In this document: positions 28,503 through 37,596 of the stretch, piece by piece | How the letters are laid out: each line of letters starts with the position of its first letter | Position numbering within the stretch: position 1 is the first letter of the stretch | Origin: Phycicoccus elongatus Lp2 | GTDB lineage: Bacteria > Actinomycetota > Actinomycetes > Actinomycetales > Dermatophilaceae | Assembly (NCBI RefSeq): GCF_000367525.1 | Contig: NZ_HF570956.1 | Span: forward strand, 1,305,185-1,369,184 | Direction: 5' to 3' | Length of the DNA stretch: 64,000 nt | Notes under the pieces: generated by a model | What the model saw: only the letters and a program-made list of their open reading frames with translations | Databases searched by the model: none | Told to the model about the DNA's origin: nothing | Translations under genes and position numbers: made by a program

Positions 28503-28581
28503 ACGCCGGTCGCGGCAAGGAGCACCTGCCCGCCACAACGGCCCGGCACCACCGGGGCCGGAGAGCAGACAGGAGTACAGC

Positions 28582-29166
28582 ATGTCCGACGAACCTCACG
28601 GCGACGCCACGACGAACGACGTTCCCGACTCGAATGTGGACGAGATGGACGACGGCTACGACGAGCTGCTGATCGCCGAGCCGCCGCACCCGATCAACTG
28701 GAACCTACTGAGCGCCGAGGGCGCCGAGGCCGAGTGGCTGGAACTCAACCGCTGGGTGGACTGGCTGCGCCACACCTACGGGCTCCCCGCCTCCGTGATC
28801 CCGCCCGCCTGGCACATGCACCCCGAGCTGCTGTGGGAGCTGAGCGCACTGCACCTCCACTGGCTCTGCGCCTACGACCCCGACCAGAACGGCAGCGCAC
28901 CGCTCGGCTGGCACCGCGACTTCGCCGACGCCCGGCAGCGGCTCCGCGAATGGGTCGCCGCCTGCGGCACCCGGCTCGACCACGACCGCCCCACCAGGCA
29001 GACCGTCTGGCCCGGCGAGGAACCGAGAGACCCGATCGAGGACATCCCGATCATCGACCGCGACGCCGAGTTCGTGGAGTTCGTCATGGCCGACGTCCAG
29101 GCCCGCCGCGAGGCCGAGGAAGCCTTCTACCGCGACCTCGACCCGGACACCGGAGAAGTGTCGTGA
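28582..29166 (+). CDS. DUF4913 family protein
   Basis: A 194-residue protein with an acidic N-terminus and a conserved core: WLELNRWVDWLRHTYGLP, PPAWHMHPELLWELSALH and GWHRDFADARQRLREW. This pattern is DUF4913, found in actinobacterial plasmids and integrative elements near transfer and integrase genes. Function is unknown. It follows the coupling protein by 79 bases and overlaps the next HTH gene (GTGA at 29163–29166). Confidence 0.85.
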   Translation: MSDEPHGDATTNDVPDSNVDEMDDGYDELLIAEPPHPINWNLLSAEGAEAEWLELNRWVDWLRHTYGLPASVIPPAWHMHPELLWELSALHLHWLCAYDPDQNGSAPLGWHRDFADARQRLREWVAACGTRLDHDRPTRQTVWPGEEPRDPIEDIPIIDRDAEFVEFVMADVQARREAEEAFYRDLDPDTGEVS

Positions 29167-29378
29167 GCGACAAGACCGAGGCACTGGTCGTCTCGCCACT
29201 GCTGGACAGCCGGGAGGTGGCGGCGTACTTGAAGGTCTCGGAGTCCACCCTGTCGCGGTGGCGCTCAGCCGGCACCGGCCCGCCGTTCCTGCGGCTGGGA
29301 GGGATCGCCCGGTACCGGCTCGATGCGATGGACCGCTGGCTGAGCGAGCTGGAACACGACCATGCCTCGGAGATCTGA
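29163..29378 (+). CDS. xis: Excisionase-like helix-turn-helix protein
   Basis: The 71 residues begin at a GTG overlapping the DUF4913 stop. They carry SREVAAYLKVSESTLSRWRS and a wing IARYRLDAMDRWLSEL, a MerR/excisionase-type DNA-binding domain. It overlaps the integrase start by 17 bases, the usual xis–int arrangement. It probably directs excision of the element from tRNA-Pro by bending DNA at the arm sites. Confidence 0.85.
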   Translation: MSDKTEALVVSPLLDSREVAAYLKVSESTLSRWRSAGTGPPFLRLGGIARYRLDAMDRWLSELEHDHASEI

Positions 29379-30591
29379 GCCGCAGCCGACCGCTGAACCC
29401 AAGCCGGTCCCGCCGATCGGTGTGAAGGTCTCCACGGACATGGAGCGTCGCTCCTACGGCATCCGCGCCCGCGCCCGGTGGACGGACCCGACCACCAAGC
29501 GCCGGGTGATCCGATCGGAGATCGTGCGGGACGAAGCGGCCGCGCACGCGTTCTTCGACCAGCTCCGCAACTCCTCGACCAAGGGCATGGACGTGTGCAT
29601 GACGCTGCTGGAGTTCGTCACCTCCATCGGCGACCGGTGGGCGCGTGGCCTGGACCCGACCTCCACCGGCGAGACCTACGGGTACGGGCTGAAGCTGCGG
29701 GTGCTGCCCGCGCTCGGGCATCTGCCGGTCACCCAGATCACCGCGGGGATCATCGACCGCACCATTGATGAGTGGGAACAGCGTCACGGCGCCTCAACCA
29801 TCAAGAACACCATCGCCCCGCTCGTGCGGGTGCTTGATGAAGCCGTGCGGGACGGGCTGATCCAGATCAACCCCGCGAAGAACCGTGCCAAGCGGAGCCT
29901 GAACCGCAACGCCTTCCGCAGCCAGTCCGCCGAACACGCCTCCCCGCGGGCACACGCAATCCCGGACATGAAGACCCTCAACCGCCTCGCCAGGGCGTGC
30001 GGAAAGGTGCATCAGTCCTACAGCGACTTTGTGATGCTCGCCGCGCTGCTCGCCGCACGGTCCTCGGAAGTGTCCGGGTTGCAGGTAGGGGACGTGGACT
30101 TCAGTAAGAACCTCGTCGTGATCCGCCGGCAGGTGTTCCCCGGCAAGGGTGGCCTGGTCACCAAGCCGACCAAGAGCCGCAAGGAACGCCGCGTGCCGAT
30201 CCTGGAACCGCTCCGTCCTGTGCTGAAACGCCTCACCGATGGCAAGCAGCCGGAGGACTCGTTGCTGGTCGGCCCGAAGGGCGGCTACCTCACCACCGCG
30301 ACCGTCCGCGACGCCACCAACTGGGACGGCGTCGTCGCGAAGCTCGGACTGCCGGACCTCACCCGGCACGGGCTACGTCACACCGGGGCGACCTGGATGG
30401 CCGATGCCGGTATCCCGCTGCACGTCCTCCAAGACATCCTCGGGCACGCCTCGATGGAGACCACACGCGGCTACCTGCACCCCGACGACCGTCACCTCGC
30501 CTCCGCCGCCGAGCAGGCCAACGCCTTCCTCTCCGCCGCCGGACAACGCAAGCACGCCCGGCGCAGCAGCCCCGCGACCAGGGGCCTGTGA
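29362..30591 (+). CDS. int: Tyrosine site-specific integrase of the element
   Basis: A 409-residue phage-type integrase. An N-terminal arm-binding region (YGIRARARWTDPTTKRR) and a SAM-like core-binding domain precede the catalytic domain. Catalytic residues are R233 (AARSSEV), a lysine near 268–271, H336 and R339 (TRHGLRHTGATW), H362 (GHASMETT) and nucleophile Y371 (RGYLHPDD). All are present, so recombination activity is likely retained although the conjugation genes are damaged. It is 210 bases from the element-borne tRNA-Pro and about 330 bases from attR. Confidence 0.95.
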   Translation: MPRRSEPQPTAEPKPVPPIGVKVSTDMERRSYGIRARARWTDPTTKRRVIRSEIVRDEAAAHAFFDQLRNSSTKGMDVCMTLLEFVTSIGDRWARGLDPTSTGETYGYGLKLRVLPALGHLPVTQITAGIIDRTIDEWEQRHGASTIKNTIAPLVRVLDEAVRDGLIQINPAKNRAKRSLNRNAFRSQSAEHASPRAHAIPDMKTLNRLARACGKVHQSYSDFVMLAALLAARSSEVSGLQVGDVDFSKNLVVIRRQVFPGKGGLVTKPTKSRKERRVPILEPLRPVLKRLTDGKQPEDSLLVGPKGGYLTTATVRDATNWDGVVAKLGLPDLTRHGLRHTGATWMADAGIPLHVLQDILGHASMETTRGYLHPDDRHLASAAEQANAFLSAAGQRKHARRSSPATRGL

Positions 30592-30630
30592 TGCGCTCCG
30601 ACGCCCGCGGGAGTGCTCCCGGAAGCGTTC

Positions 30631-30649
30631 TGGTCCCCTTTTGGTCCCC
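30631..30649 (+). repeat. Right arm-type integrase repeats, direct pair
   Basis: TGGTCCCC at 30631–30638 and 30642–30649 repeats the left-end pair exactly, including the 11-bp period and the CTTTT-like spacer. It lies just after the integrase stop. Confidence 0.6.
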
Positions 30650-30716
30650 TTATCCACAGGAAGCGGGTTCAAGGCGCCCCGTTCGGCCACAGGTGACCGC
30701 CGGCGAGAGCGCCAGG

Positions 30717-30735
30717 GGGGACCAGATGGGGACCA
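30717..30735 (-). repeat. Right arm-type integrase repeats, inverted pair
   Basis: GGGGACCA at 30717–30724 and 30728–30735 is the same word in inverse orientation, again spaced 11 bp. Together with 30631–30649 it brackets an 80-bp stretch between int and the tRNA, a layout expected for integrase and excisionase binding. Confidence 0.55.
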
Positions 30736-30761
30736 CGAAAGACGACCGCCGGACATGATGA

Positions 30762-30797
30762 AGCCCAGGCGAGAAACCTGCTCTCACCTGGGCTTTT
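30762..30797 (-). terminator. Hairpin downstream of the element-borne tRNA-Pro
   Basis: AGCCCAGG (30762–30769) pairs with CCTGGGCT (30787–30794), extended by GAG/CTC inside. It lies 4–40 bases past the tRNA 3' end, so it probably ends the tRNA transcript. A TTTT immediately follows on the plus strand, so it may also end integrase transcription. Confidence 0.65.
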
Positions 30798-30800
30798 ACG

Positions 30801-30874
30801 TCGGGCTGACAGGATTTGAACCTGCGACCCCCTGACCCCCAGTCAGGTGCGCTACCAAGCTGCGCCACAGCCCG
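30801..30874 (-). tRNA. tRNA-Pro (anticodon GGG), complete copy carried by the element
   Basis: The minus-strand sequence folds as a full cloverleaf of 74 nt without encoded CCA. It has acceptor CGGGCTG/CAGCCCG, D arm GCGCAGCTTGGTAGCGC, anticodon stem CCTGA/TCAGG with loop CTGGGGG, and T arm GCAGGTTCAAATCCTGT. The anticodon GGG reads CCC and CCU proline codons. It lies inside attL–attR, so the element brought it. Its anticodon stem differs from the disrupted chromosomal copy (CTTGA/TCAAG), showing a separate origin. Confidence 0.95.
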
Positions 30875-30917
30875 TGGCATAAATTTTCAGTTGTTCGGGC
30901 CGACCAGAGCGGGGTAA

Positions 30918-30965
<48 letters not shown>

Positions 30966-31102
30966 AGAGGGTGCCTTCCGTGGAAGGGCGTGCCAACTTT
31001 AGCCCATGGGAACCGGTGGTCCGAATCGGTTCCGGCGGTGCGGCATCCGGGGCAGCGTGCCGGTCGATGCGTCCTGGGATGCCTCAGGACGGACTCCGGA
31101 TG

Positions 31103-32590
31103 TCAGCGGCGGGAACGCTTCTCGCGGACCCGGACCGAGAGCTCGATCGGGGTTCCTTCGAAACCGAACTCCTCGCGCAGGCGGCGCTCGATGAAGCGGC
31201 GATACCCGGCCTCAATGAAGCCCGAGGCAAAGACGACGAATCGCGGGGGGCGCGTCCCGGCCTGGGTCGCGAAGAGGATGCGCGGCTGCTTCCCGCCGCG
31301 CACCGGGTGCGGGTGGGCCGAGACGACCTCGCCGAGAAAGGCGTTGAGGCGCCCGGTGGGAACTCGGGTCTCCCACGAGTCCAGGGCGGTCTCGATGGCC
31401 GGGACCAACTTCTCCAGGTGGCGGCCGGTGCGTGCCGACACGTTGACCCGTGGGGCCCACGGAATCTGCACGAGGTCGCGCTCGATCTCCCGCTCGAGGT
31501 AGTAGCGCCGTTCCTCGTCGGTCAGGTCCCACTTGTTGTAGGCGAGCACGAGTCCGCGCCCGGCCTCGATGACCTGACTGATGATCCGCACGTCCTGCTC
31601 GGTGAGCGGGTTGGCGGCGTCGAGGAGCACCACGGCAACCTCGGCCTTCTCTAGAGCCGTCTGCGTGCGCAGCGAGGCGTAGAAGTCGGCGCCGCGAGTC
31701 TGGTGCACCCGACGCCGGATGCCCGCGGTGTCGACGAATCGCCACGTCTTGCCGCCGAGTTCAATGAGCTCGTCGACCGGGTCGCGCGTGGTGCCCGCCA
31801 TCTCGTCGACGACGACGCGCTCCTCCCCGGCGAGTTTGTTGAGGAGACTGGACTTGCCGACGTTGGGGCGGCCGAGGAGCGCCACGCGGCGCGGGCCGCC
31901 TCGCTGGTAGGCGCCGGACACGGAGGACTTCTCGGGCAGCACCTCGAGCAGAGCATCGAGGGCGTCCCCGGTGCCGCGACCGTGAAGCGCCGAGACCGGC
32001 CATGGCTGGCCCAGACCGAGGTTCCAGAGCGCTGCGGCGTCGGCCTCGCCGCGCTGGTCGTCGACCTTGTTGGCGATGAGGATGACCGGCTTGCCGCTGC
32101 GCCGCAGCAGCTTCACGACGGCCTCGTCGTCGTCGGTGGCCCCCACCGTGGCATCGACGACGAAGAGCACGGCGTCCGCCAGGTCGACGGCGACCTCGGC
32201 CTGCTCGGCCACGCGCAGGTGGATGCCGGTCGCGTCGATCTCCCAGCCGCCGGTATCGACCAGGGTGAAGTTGCGGCCTGACCAGTCGCCGTCATAGGCC
32301 ACCCGGTCGCGGGTCACTCCCGGGACGTCCTCGACGACGGCCTCGCGCCGACCGATGATCCGATTGACGAGGGTCGACTTGCCCACATTGGGGCGCCCGA
32401 TGATGGCCACGACCGGTCGGGTCGCCTCCTCGTCATCGGCGACGTCGTCCCCGTCGTCGCGCCCGAGAAGGGCAAGGTCCTCGTCGGAGAGGTCGAAATC
32501 GTCGAGCCCTGCGCGCAGGGCGTCAGCCACCTGGGACTCGTCGGCCGCGGTCTCGTCGGTGCTACTCGGCTGGACCTGGTCGGCGTTCAT
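31103..32590 (-). CDS. der: Ribosome-assembly GTPase Der (EngA)
   Basis: A 495-residue tandem GTPase required for 50S subunit maturation. The first G domain starts at [13 protein letters not shown] (about 65), after an acidic N-terminal extension common in actinobacteria. The second has [14 protein letters not shown] and TRDPVDE, and a C-terminal KH-like domain ends in a basic tail. It is the first backbone gene after the element; 137 empty bases separate it from attR. It is last in the parA–scpA–scpB–rluB–tyrA–cmk–plsC–der run. Confidence 0.96.
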   Translation of the reverse strand: MNADQVQPSSTDETAADESQVADALRAGLDDFDLSDEDLALLGRDDGDDVADDEEATRPVVAIIGRPNVGKSTLVNRIIGRREAVVEDVPGVTRDRVAYDGDWSGRNFTLVDTGGWEIDATGIHLRVAEQAEVAVDLADAVLFVVDATVGATDDDEAVVKLLRRSGKPVILIANKVDDQRGEADAAALWNLGLGQPWPVSALHGRGTGDALDALLEVLPEKSSVSGAYQRGGPRRVALLGRPNVGKSSLLNKLAGEERVVVDEMAGTTRDPVDELIELGGKTWRFVDTAGIRRRVHQTRGADFYASLRTQTALEKAEVAVVLLDAANPLTEQDVRIISQVIEAGRGLVLAYNKWDLTDEERRYYLEREIERDLVQIPWAPRVNVSARTGRHLEKLVPAIETALDSWETRVPTGRLNAFLGEVVSAHPHPVRGGKQPRILFATQAGTRPPRFVVFASGFIEAGYRRFIERRLREEFGFEGTPIELSVRVREKRSRR

Positions 32591-32635
32591 CCCTCCATTG
32601 TCCCGTATGCCGCGGGGTCGCCCGACCGCTCGGTC

Positions 32636-33322
32636 TCAGGTCCCGACCAGACCCTCGGGGATGTCCTCGGGCAGGGGTATGCCGTGTCGCCGACTCGCCT
32701 CGGCCACGTGCCCGGCCAGGGCGAGCCTCACCTGCTCACCGGCGAGGTGGAGTCGCTGCCGGCCCGGGATGCCGTCGGGAAGCTCGAGGACCACCGGGGC
32801 ACCGAAGTCGACGACCAGCCGGCTGCGCACGCGCGGCCAGGAGTCGGCGTGCTCACCGGTCGCTCGGGTGCCCAAGCAGGCGGTGGGGATGATCGTGGCG
32901 CGGCCGTTGATCGCGAGCCACGCAACCCCCCGGCCGGCCTCGGCAAGGTCTCCCCTGCCCCGCCCGCCTTCGGGAAAGATGCCGATGACGCCATCCCGCC
33001 GCAGCACCTCGATGGCCCGTCCGAGCGCCGTGCGATCCCCGACCTTCTGGTCGAGGGGGATCTGGCCAGAGGCGCGCAGCAGCGGCCCGGCCACGGTGTC
33101 GAAGGTGTCGGTCAGCACGAGGAAGTGGGCCGGTCGCGGGCTCATCGAGGCCACGAGGGCGCCGTCGAGGTAGCCGGTGTGGTTCGCGGCGAGGAGGACC
33201 GGCCCGCGGCGCGGGACACGCGTGACGCCGTGGCGCTCCACGGCATACAACACCTCGAAGAGCCCACGCCCGACGACGTGCCCCCACGTGGCCTTCCACG
33301 CGGAGGGGGCCGGGGTGCTCAC
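32636..33322 (-). CDS. plsC: 1-acyl-sn-glycerol-3-phosphate acyltransferase (PlsC family)
   Basis: A 228-residue acyltransferase with the catalytic NHTGYLDG (NH-x4-D) and the substrate-binding FPEGGRGRG motifs in the correct spacing. It probably acylates lysophosphatidic acid at the membrane during phospholipid synthesis. The GTG start at 33322 overlaps the cmk stop (GTGA). The cmk–plsC–der order is common in actinobacteria. Confidence 0.9.
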   Translation of the reverse strand: MSTPAPSAWKATWGHVVGRGLFEVLYAVERHGVTRVPRRGPVLLAANHTGYLDGALVASMSPRPAHFLVLTDTFDTVAGPLLRASGQIPLDQKVGDRTALGRAIEVLRRDGVIGIFPEGGRGRGDLAEAGRGVAWLAINGRATIIPTACLGTRATGEHADSWPRVRSRLVVDFGAPVVLELPDGIPGRQRLHLAGEQVRLALAGHVAEASRRHGIPLPEDIPEGLVGT

Positions 33323-34017
33323 CGAGGGACTCGACCAGTGCGGTCGGTCACCACAGTGAGGACGGCGTCGACGCTGCCCTCGAAATCGAGGTCTGAGGTG
33401 TCCACGGTGACGACGCCGTCGGAGGCGGTTGTGAACTGCGAGACCGTGGCGTCGGCGGCATCGCGCTTGACGATCGAGTCCCGGGTGGCCGCCACGGCCT
33501 CGGCCTCGGCATGACCGTGCAGTTCGGTCGAGCGGCGCCGCAGCCGGGCCTCCTCCGACGCGGTGAGCAGGATGCGCACGTGGGCGTCGGGAGCCACGAC
33601 GGTCGTGATGTCCCGACCCTCGGCGACACAGCCACCGGTGTCCTCGGCTATGGCCGCCATCAGGTCGCGCTGGGCCAGCTGGAGGATCGGTCGGACGTCG
33701 GTGTTCGTCGCCACCTTGGTCACGGCAGCGGTGACCTCGGGCGTGCGGATCGCCTGGGTCACGTCGGTGTCACCGACCTGCACCACCGGGTCCTCGGGGT
33801 CGGTGCCGATGGCCAAGGGGTAGTCGCCGGCCGCGTCGGTGACGGCGTCCCGGTCGTCGAGGTCGATGCCTTGATCGAGGCACCACCAGGTGAGAGCGCG
33901 ATACATCGCCCCGGTGTCGAGATAGCCCACCCCCAGTCGGCTGGCGACCGCCCGGGACACGCTGGACTTGCCGGAGCCCGATGGCCCGTCGATGGCGATG
34001 ATCAGTTGCTCAGGCAT
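33319..34017 (-). CDS. cmk: Cytidylate kinase
   Basis: The 232-residue kinase phosphorylates CMP/dCMP with ATP. P-loop DGPSGSGKSS is at residues 10–19, followed by YLDTGAMYRALTW, AEGRDITTVV and the LID-like RRRSTELHG region. The ATG at 34017 overlaps the tyrA stop by 8 bases; the longer upstream frame is an out-of-frame read of tyrA. Confidence 0.96.
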   Translation of the reverse strand: MPEQLIIAIDGPSGSGKSSVSRAVASRLGVGYLDTGAMYRALTWWCLDQGIDLDDRDAVTDAAGDYPLAIGTDPEDPVVQVGDTDVTQAIRTPEVTAAVTKVATNTDVRPILQLAQRDLMAAIAEDTGGCVAEGRDITTVVAPDAHVRILLTASEEARLRRRSTELHGHAEAEAVAATRDSIVKRDAADATVSQFTTASDGVVTVDTSDLDFEGSVDAVLTVVTDRTGRVPR

Positions 34018-35104
34018 GCAGGGTCCATCCCTTTCGTTGCAACGCCTCGGCGAGTCCCTCGGCGGCCGCCGGGACCACGTAGACCTCGCCGACACCGAAC
34101 TGCCCGCCGAGACCGTGGTCGATGATGAATTCCTCGATGTTGGTGCCGGTGTCCCCCACGTCCTGGAAGAGCCTTCCGAGTTGGCCCGGCTCGTCGGGGA
34201 TGAGGACGCGCACGACGCCGTACTGCGTCGGCGCCGCACCGTGCTTGCCCGGGATCCGGGCGTGGCCGGCGTTGCCGTTCGCGATCGTCGTGGCGAGTAT
34301 GCCGCGGGCACCGGGTGCGTCGTCACCGTCACCCAGTTGGCCCAGGGCCCCGATGACGGCTTCGAGATCGCCGGAGAATGCCTTGAGCTCGTCACGCACA
34401 GCCCGGGGGTTGGCGGCGAGGATCTGCGTCCAGAGCCCGGGGTCGCTCGCCGCGATCCGGGTGACATCGCGCAGGCCCTGGCCGGCGAGACCGACCGCCT
34501 CCTCGGGCAGGTCACGCAGCCGGGCCGCAGCCAGGGAGGCCACCACCTGGGGAACGTGGGAGACGGCAGCAACCGCAGCGTCGTGGGACGCAGGGTCCAG
34601 GACCGTCACGGCCGACCCGACGAGCCGGGCGAGTTCCTGCACGGTGGCCAGTGCGTCGGCGGCGGTCGCATCGGTGGGGGTGACGACCCATGGTCGGCCC
34701 TCGAAGAGGTCGGCGCGCGCGGCAATGGCCCCGGACCGCTCGCGCCCGGCCATTGGGTGGGAGCCGCAGTAGCGACGGAGGTCCCCGGATCCACCGCCGC
34801 GCTGCTCCAGGGCGCGCACGATCGACCCCTTGACCGAGGCGACGTCGGTCACCACCGCGGACGGCCACCGGTCGAGCGCACCCGCGACGATTCCGGCGGT
34901 GACATCAGGGGGCGTGGCCGCGACGACGACATCGGGTGTGTCGAGCGGTTCGGGTAGGGCCCCCGCCCCGAGGTCGCGAGCCAGGGCGGCGTTGGTCGAC
35001 GAAATGTCCTCCAGGGTCACGTGGACTCCGCGCCGGGAGAGCGCCAGACCCAGGCTGCTCCCGATGAGGCCGGAGCCGATGACGTGGACGCGCTGGATCG
35101 TCAC
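34010..35104 (-). CDS. tyrA: Prephenate dehydrogenase with ACT domain
   Basis: The 364 residues oxidatively decarboxylate prephenate to 4-hydroxyphenylpyruvate for tyrosine synthesis. The N-terminus has the NAD-binding VIGSGLIGSSLGLAL, followed by SHPMAGRERSG and the conserved SHVPQ helix. A C-terminal ACT domain (VRVLIPDEPGQLGRLF) suggests feedback by tyrosine. Its GTG start overlaps the rluB stop. Confidence 0.94.
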   Translation of the reverse strand: MTIQRVHVIGSGLIGSSLGLALSRRGVHVTLEDISSTNAALARDLGAGALPEPLDTPDVVVAATPPDVTAGIVAGALDRWPSAVVTDVASVKGSIVRALEQRGGGSGDLRRYCGSHPMAGRERSGAIAARADLFEGRPWVVTPTDATAADALATVQELARLVGSAVTVLDPASHDAAVAAVSHVPQVVASLAAARLRDLPEEAVGLAGQGLRDVTRIAASDPGLWTQILAANPRAVRDELKAFSGDLEAVIGALGQLGDGDDAPGARGILATTIANGNAGHARIPGKHGAAPTQYGVVRVLIPDEPGQLGRLFQDVGDTGTNIEEFIIDHGLGGQFGVGEVYVVPAAAEGLAEALQRKGWTLHA

Positions 35105-36033
35105 AGGTCGGCTGCCTTGTAGAGCGCTCCGACCTCGCTCGCCGTCAGGGCTCGCCAGCGGCCGGACTTGGTGTCACCCAAGCGAATCGGTCCGACCTGC
35201 GTGCGGACGAGGGAGAGCACCGGGTGCCCGACCTCGGCCAACATGCGCCGGACAATGTGCTTGCGCCCCTCATGGAGGACCACCTCGACCAGGGCCTTGC
35301 CCGGCTGGGAGTCCACCACCTTGAAGGAGTCGACGGCCACCATGCCGTCCTCCAATTCGATCCCCTGTCGCAGGCGCTTGCCCAGGTCACGGGGCACCGG
35401 CCCGGGAATCTGGGCGAGGTAGGTCTTGAGGACGCCATAGCGTGGGTGCTGGAGCCGATGAGCGAGTTCACCATCGTTGGTGAGCAGGAGCAGGCCCTCG
35501 GTGTCGGCGTCGAGACGACCCACATGGAAGAGCCGTTCCTTGCGGTTGGCGACGTAGTCGCCGATGTCGATCCGGCCGAGTTCGTCGTTCATGCTCGTCA
35601 CGACACCCAAGGGCTTGTTGAAGGCCAGGTAGACGCGGGACTCATCGAGTTGGACCCGCACCCCGTCCACGTGGACGACCTGGCCCGGGTTGATCCGGAC
35701 CCCGAGCTCACGGACCACCTGGCCATCGACCTCGACGCGACCGTCGGCGATCAGCTGCTCACACACCCGCCGCGAGCCGACGCCAGCGGCGGCCAGCATC
35801 TTCTGCAGGCGCGTGCCCTCCGGGTCATGGACGTCGACGAAGGGTTTGCGCGGCCATTGAGGGGCCTTGGTCGGCTGTGAGGGCTTGGTCGTGCCCGATC
35901 CGCCCTTCTCCCGGCGAGGGCGGCCAGCCCCACGCGATTGCCCGGACCCCCCCTTTGCTGGGCCACCGCGGCCCGCTCCGCCCGTCGGGCGACCGCTTCC
36001 GCCACCACCACGGCGCGGGGCGCCGGGGGTCAT
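35101..36033 (-). CDS. rluB: 23S/16S rRNA pseudouridine synthase (RsuA/RluB family)
   Basis: A 310-residue protein. A Gly/Arg/Lys-rich disordered N-terminus of about 70 residues precedes an S4 RNA-binding domain (RLQKMLAAAGVGSRRVCEQL) and the catalytic GRLDADTEGLLLLTND with the nucleophilic aspartate. The position after scpB is the conserved actinobacterial one. The exact rRNA uridine cannot be told from sequence. Confidence 0.92.
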   Translation of the reverse strand: MTPGAPRRGGGGSGRPTGGAGRGGPAKGGSGQSRGAGRPRREKGGSGTTKPSQPTKAPQWPRKPFVDVHDPEGTRLQKMLAAAGVGSRRVCEQLIADGRVEVDGQVVRELGVRINPGQVVHVDGVRVQLDESRVYLAFNKPLGVVTSMNDELGRIDIGDYVANRKERLFHVGRLDADTEGLLLLTNDGELAHRLQHPRYGVLKTYLAQIPGPVPRDLGKRLRQGIELEDGMVAVDSFKVVDSQPGKALVEVVLHEGRKHIVRRMLAEVGHPVLSLVRTQVGPIRLGDTKSGRWRALTASEVGALYKAADL

Positions 36034-36680
36034 GACCGGCCCCGCTCGATGATCTCGTCGAGCACGTCGACATCGGGCAGGTAGGGCGCCAGGGCAGGCA
36101 ACTCGTCCAGGCTGGACAGACCCATGCGCTCCAGGAAGTGGCTCGTCGTGCCGTAGAGGATGGCCGTGGACTCGGTGTCGTGCCCGACCTCCTCGATCAA
36201 GCCGCGGGAGAGCAGCGTCCTGATCACGCCGTCGACGTTGACCCCCCGCACGGCCGACACGCGGGACCGGGACACCGGCTGGCGGTAGGCGATGACCGCG
36301 AGCGTCTCGAGCGCCGCCTGGGTGAGACGTGCCTGTTGTCCGTCGAGCAGGAATCGTTCGACGACAGGGGCATAGTCGGCACGGCTGTAGTAGCGCCAGC
36401 CGTCCCCGACCCGGCGCAGCGAGAACCCGCGGAACTGCGCGGCATACTCCTCCTCCATGGCGGCGAGCTCGGCCTCGACGTCCGGCACCGGCACCTCGAG
36501 CGCCGACGCGAGAGCGACGGCAGACAGCGGCTCGTCGACCACCATGAGCACCGCTTCGAGGGCCCCACGCACACCACCGGGAAAGGCGTGGACGTCAAAG
36601 GCCAGTTGCGTGTCCTCCGGCGGCGCCTCGGGGATTGCCTCATCGACCGCGCTGGTCGCCTCACTCATCACGGGCTCCAT
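36030..36680 (-). CDS. scpB: Segregation and condensation protein B
   Basis: The 216-residue protein forms the winged-helix dimer of the Smc–ScpA–ScpB condensin. Family features are the N-terminal ALEAVLMVVDEPLS, the LTQAALETLAVIAYRQPVSR helix and RGLIEEVGHD. The start overlaps scpA by 20 bases; an in-frame ATG at 36668 is an alternative. ATGA joins it to rluB. Confidence 0.95.
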   Translation of the reverse strand: MEPVMSEATSAVDEAIPEAPPEDTQLAFDVHAFPGGVRGALEAVLMVVDEPLSAVALASALEVPVPDVEAELAAMEEEYAAQFRGFSLRRVGDGWRYYSRADYAPVVERFLLDGQQARLTQAALETLAVIAYRQPVSRSRVSAVRGVNVDGVIRTLLSRGLIEEVGHDTESTAILYGTTSHFLERMGLSSLDELPALAPYLPDVDVLDEIIERGRS

Positions 36681-37593
36681 CCTCTGGCTGTGCGTGTGAA
36701 TCGACGTCCTCGTCGAACTCGTCGTCGACCTCGATCTCCCCGTCGAGGGCCCCGGTCCATCGGACCGTCAACTCCCCCAGCGCCTCGGCCTGCTCGAAGC
36801 CGACGCTGTTGTCGCGAGCCAATTCGAGCAGGGCCAGGAAGCGGGCCACGACGACGAGGGTCGAATCGGCGTCGGCAACCAAGGCCCGGAAGGTCGACGG
36901 TCCGCGCCGGAGCCGCTCGCCGATGATCCCCGCTTGCTCCCGGACGCTGACGGCCGGGGCGTGCAGGTGGGCAAGGCCGACGTTCTCGGGCACCTTGGGC
37001 GTGAGGGCGCGCGCGGCGAGCATGGCGAACTGCTCAGGGGTGATGGTCATGACGAGCTCGGGCAGGAGCTTGGCGAACGCCGCTTCGAGACCGACCACGC
37101 GCGGCTGCATGCGGCCGGCCGTTGCCATCCGCTCACCGAAGGTGTGGGCGAGGTCCTTGTAGGCGCGGTACTGCAGGAGGCGGGCGAAGAGCAGGTCGCG
37201 GGCCTCGATGAGGGCGAGGTCGTCGTCGTCCTCGGGTCCGGTCTGCGGCAACAGCCGGGCCGCCTTGAGGTCCAGCAGGGTCGCCGCCACGAGCACGAAC
37301 TCGGAGGCCTGCGACAGGTCCCACCCGGCCTCGGATGACTGTGCTGCCCGGATGTGCGCCATGAACTCGTCGGTGACCTTGGCCAGCGAGATCTCGGTGA
37401 TGTCGAGCTTGTGCTTGGCGATGAGACCGAGCAACAGGTCGAAGGGCCCTGAGTAGACATCGAGGTGCACCTCGAAGGCCTGGGTGGGTACGCGCCGGGT
37501 CAGGACACCACCCGGGGTCACCTGGTCGGGATCGGGGCCGGGCAGCCCGGGAAGGGCCTGCGGTGCGGGCCCGACCGGAGCGGTCGTGTCCAT
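36661..37593 (-). CDS. scpA: Segregation and condensation protein A
   Basis: The 310-residue kleisin bridges Smc heads. The N-terminal FEVHLDVYSGPFDLLLGLI and the KHKLDITEISLAKVT helix are the Smc-neck binding region, and the C-terminal winged helix contains FRALVADADSTLVVVARFLALLELAR. A Pro/Gly-rich leader of about 35 residues and an acidic tail are common in actinobacteria. It lies 3 bases after parA. Confidence 0.95.
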   Translation of the reverse strand: MDTTAPVGPAPQALPGLPGPDPDQVTPGGVLTRRVPTQAFEVHLDVYSGPFDLLLGLIAKHKLDITEISLAKVTDEFMAHIRAAQSSEAGWDLSQASEFVLVAATLLDLKAARLLPQTGPEDDDDLALIEARDLLFARLLQYRAYKDLAHTFGERMATAGRMQPRVVGLEAAFAKLLPELVMTITPEQFAMLAARALTPKVPENVGLAHLHAPAVSVREQAGIIGERLRRGPSTFRALVADADSTLVVVARFLALLELARDNSVGFEQAEALGELTVRWTGALDGEIEVDDEFDEDVDSHAQPEDGARDE

Positions 37594-37596
37594 CGC

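Noticed and set aside
27185-28552. 455-codon minus-strand frame over the coupling protein
   Set aside because: Ser/Arg-rich shadow; the plus strand carries Walker A, Walker B and conserved TraG motifs.
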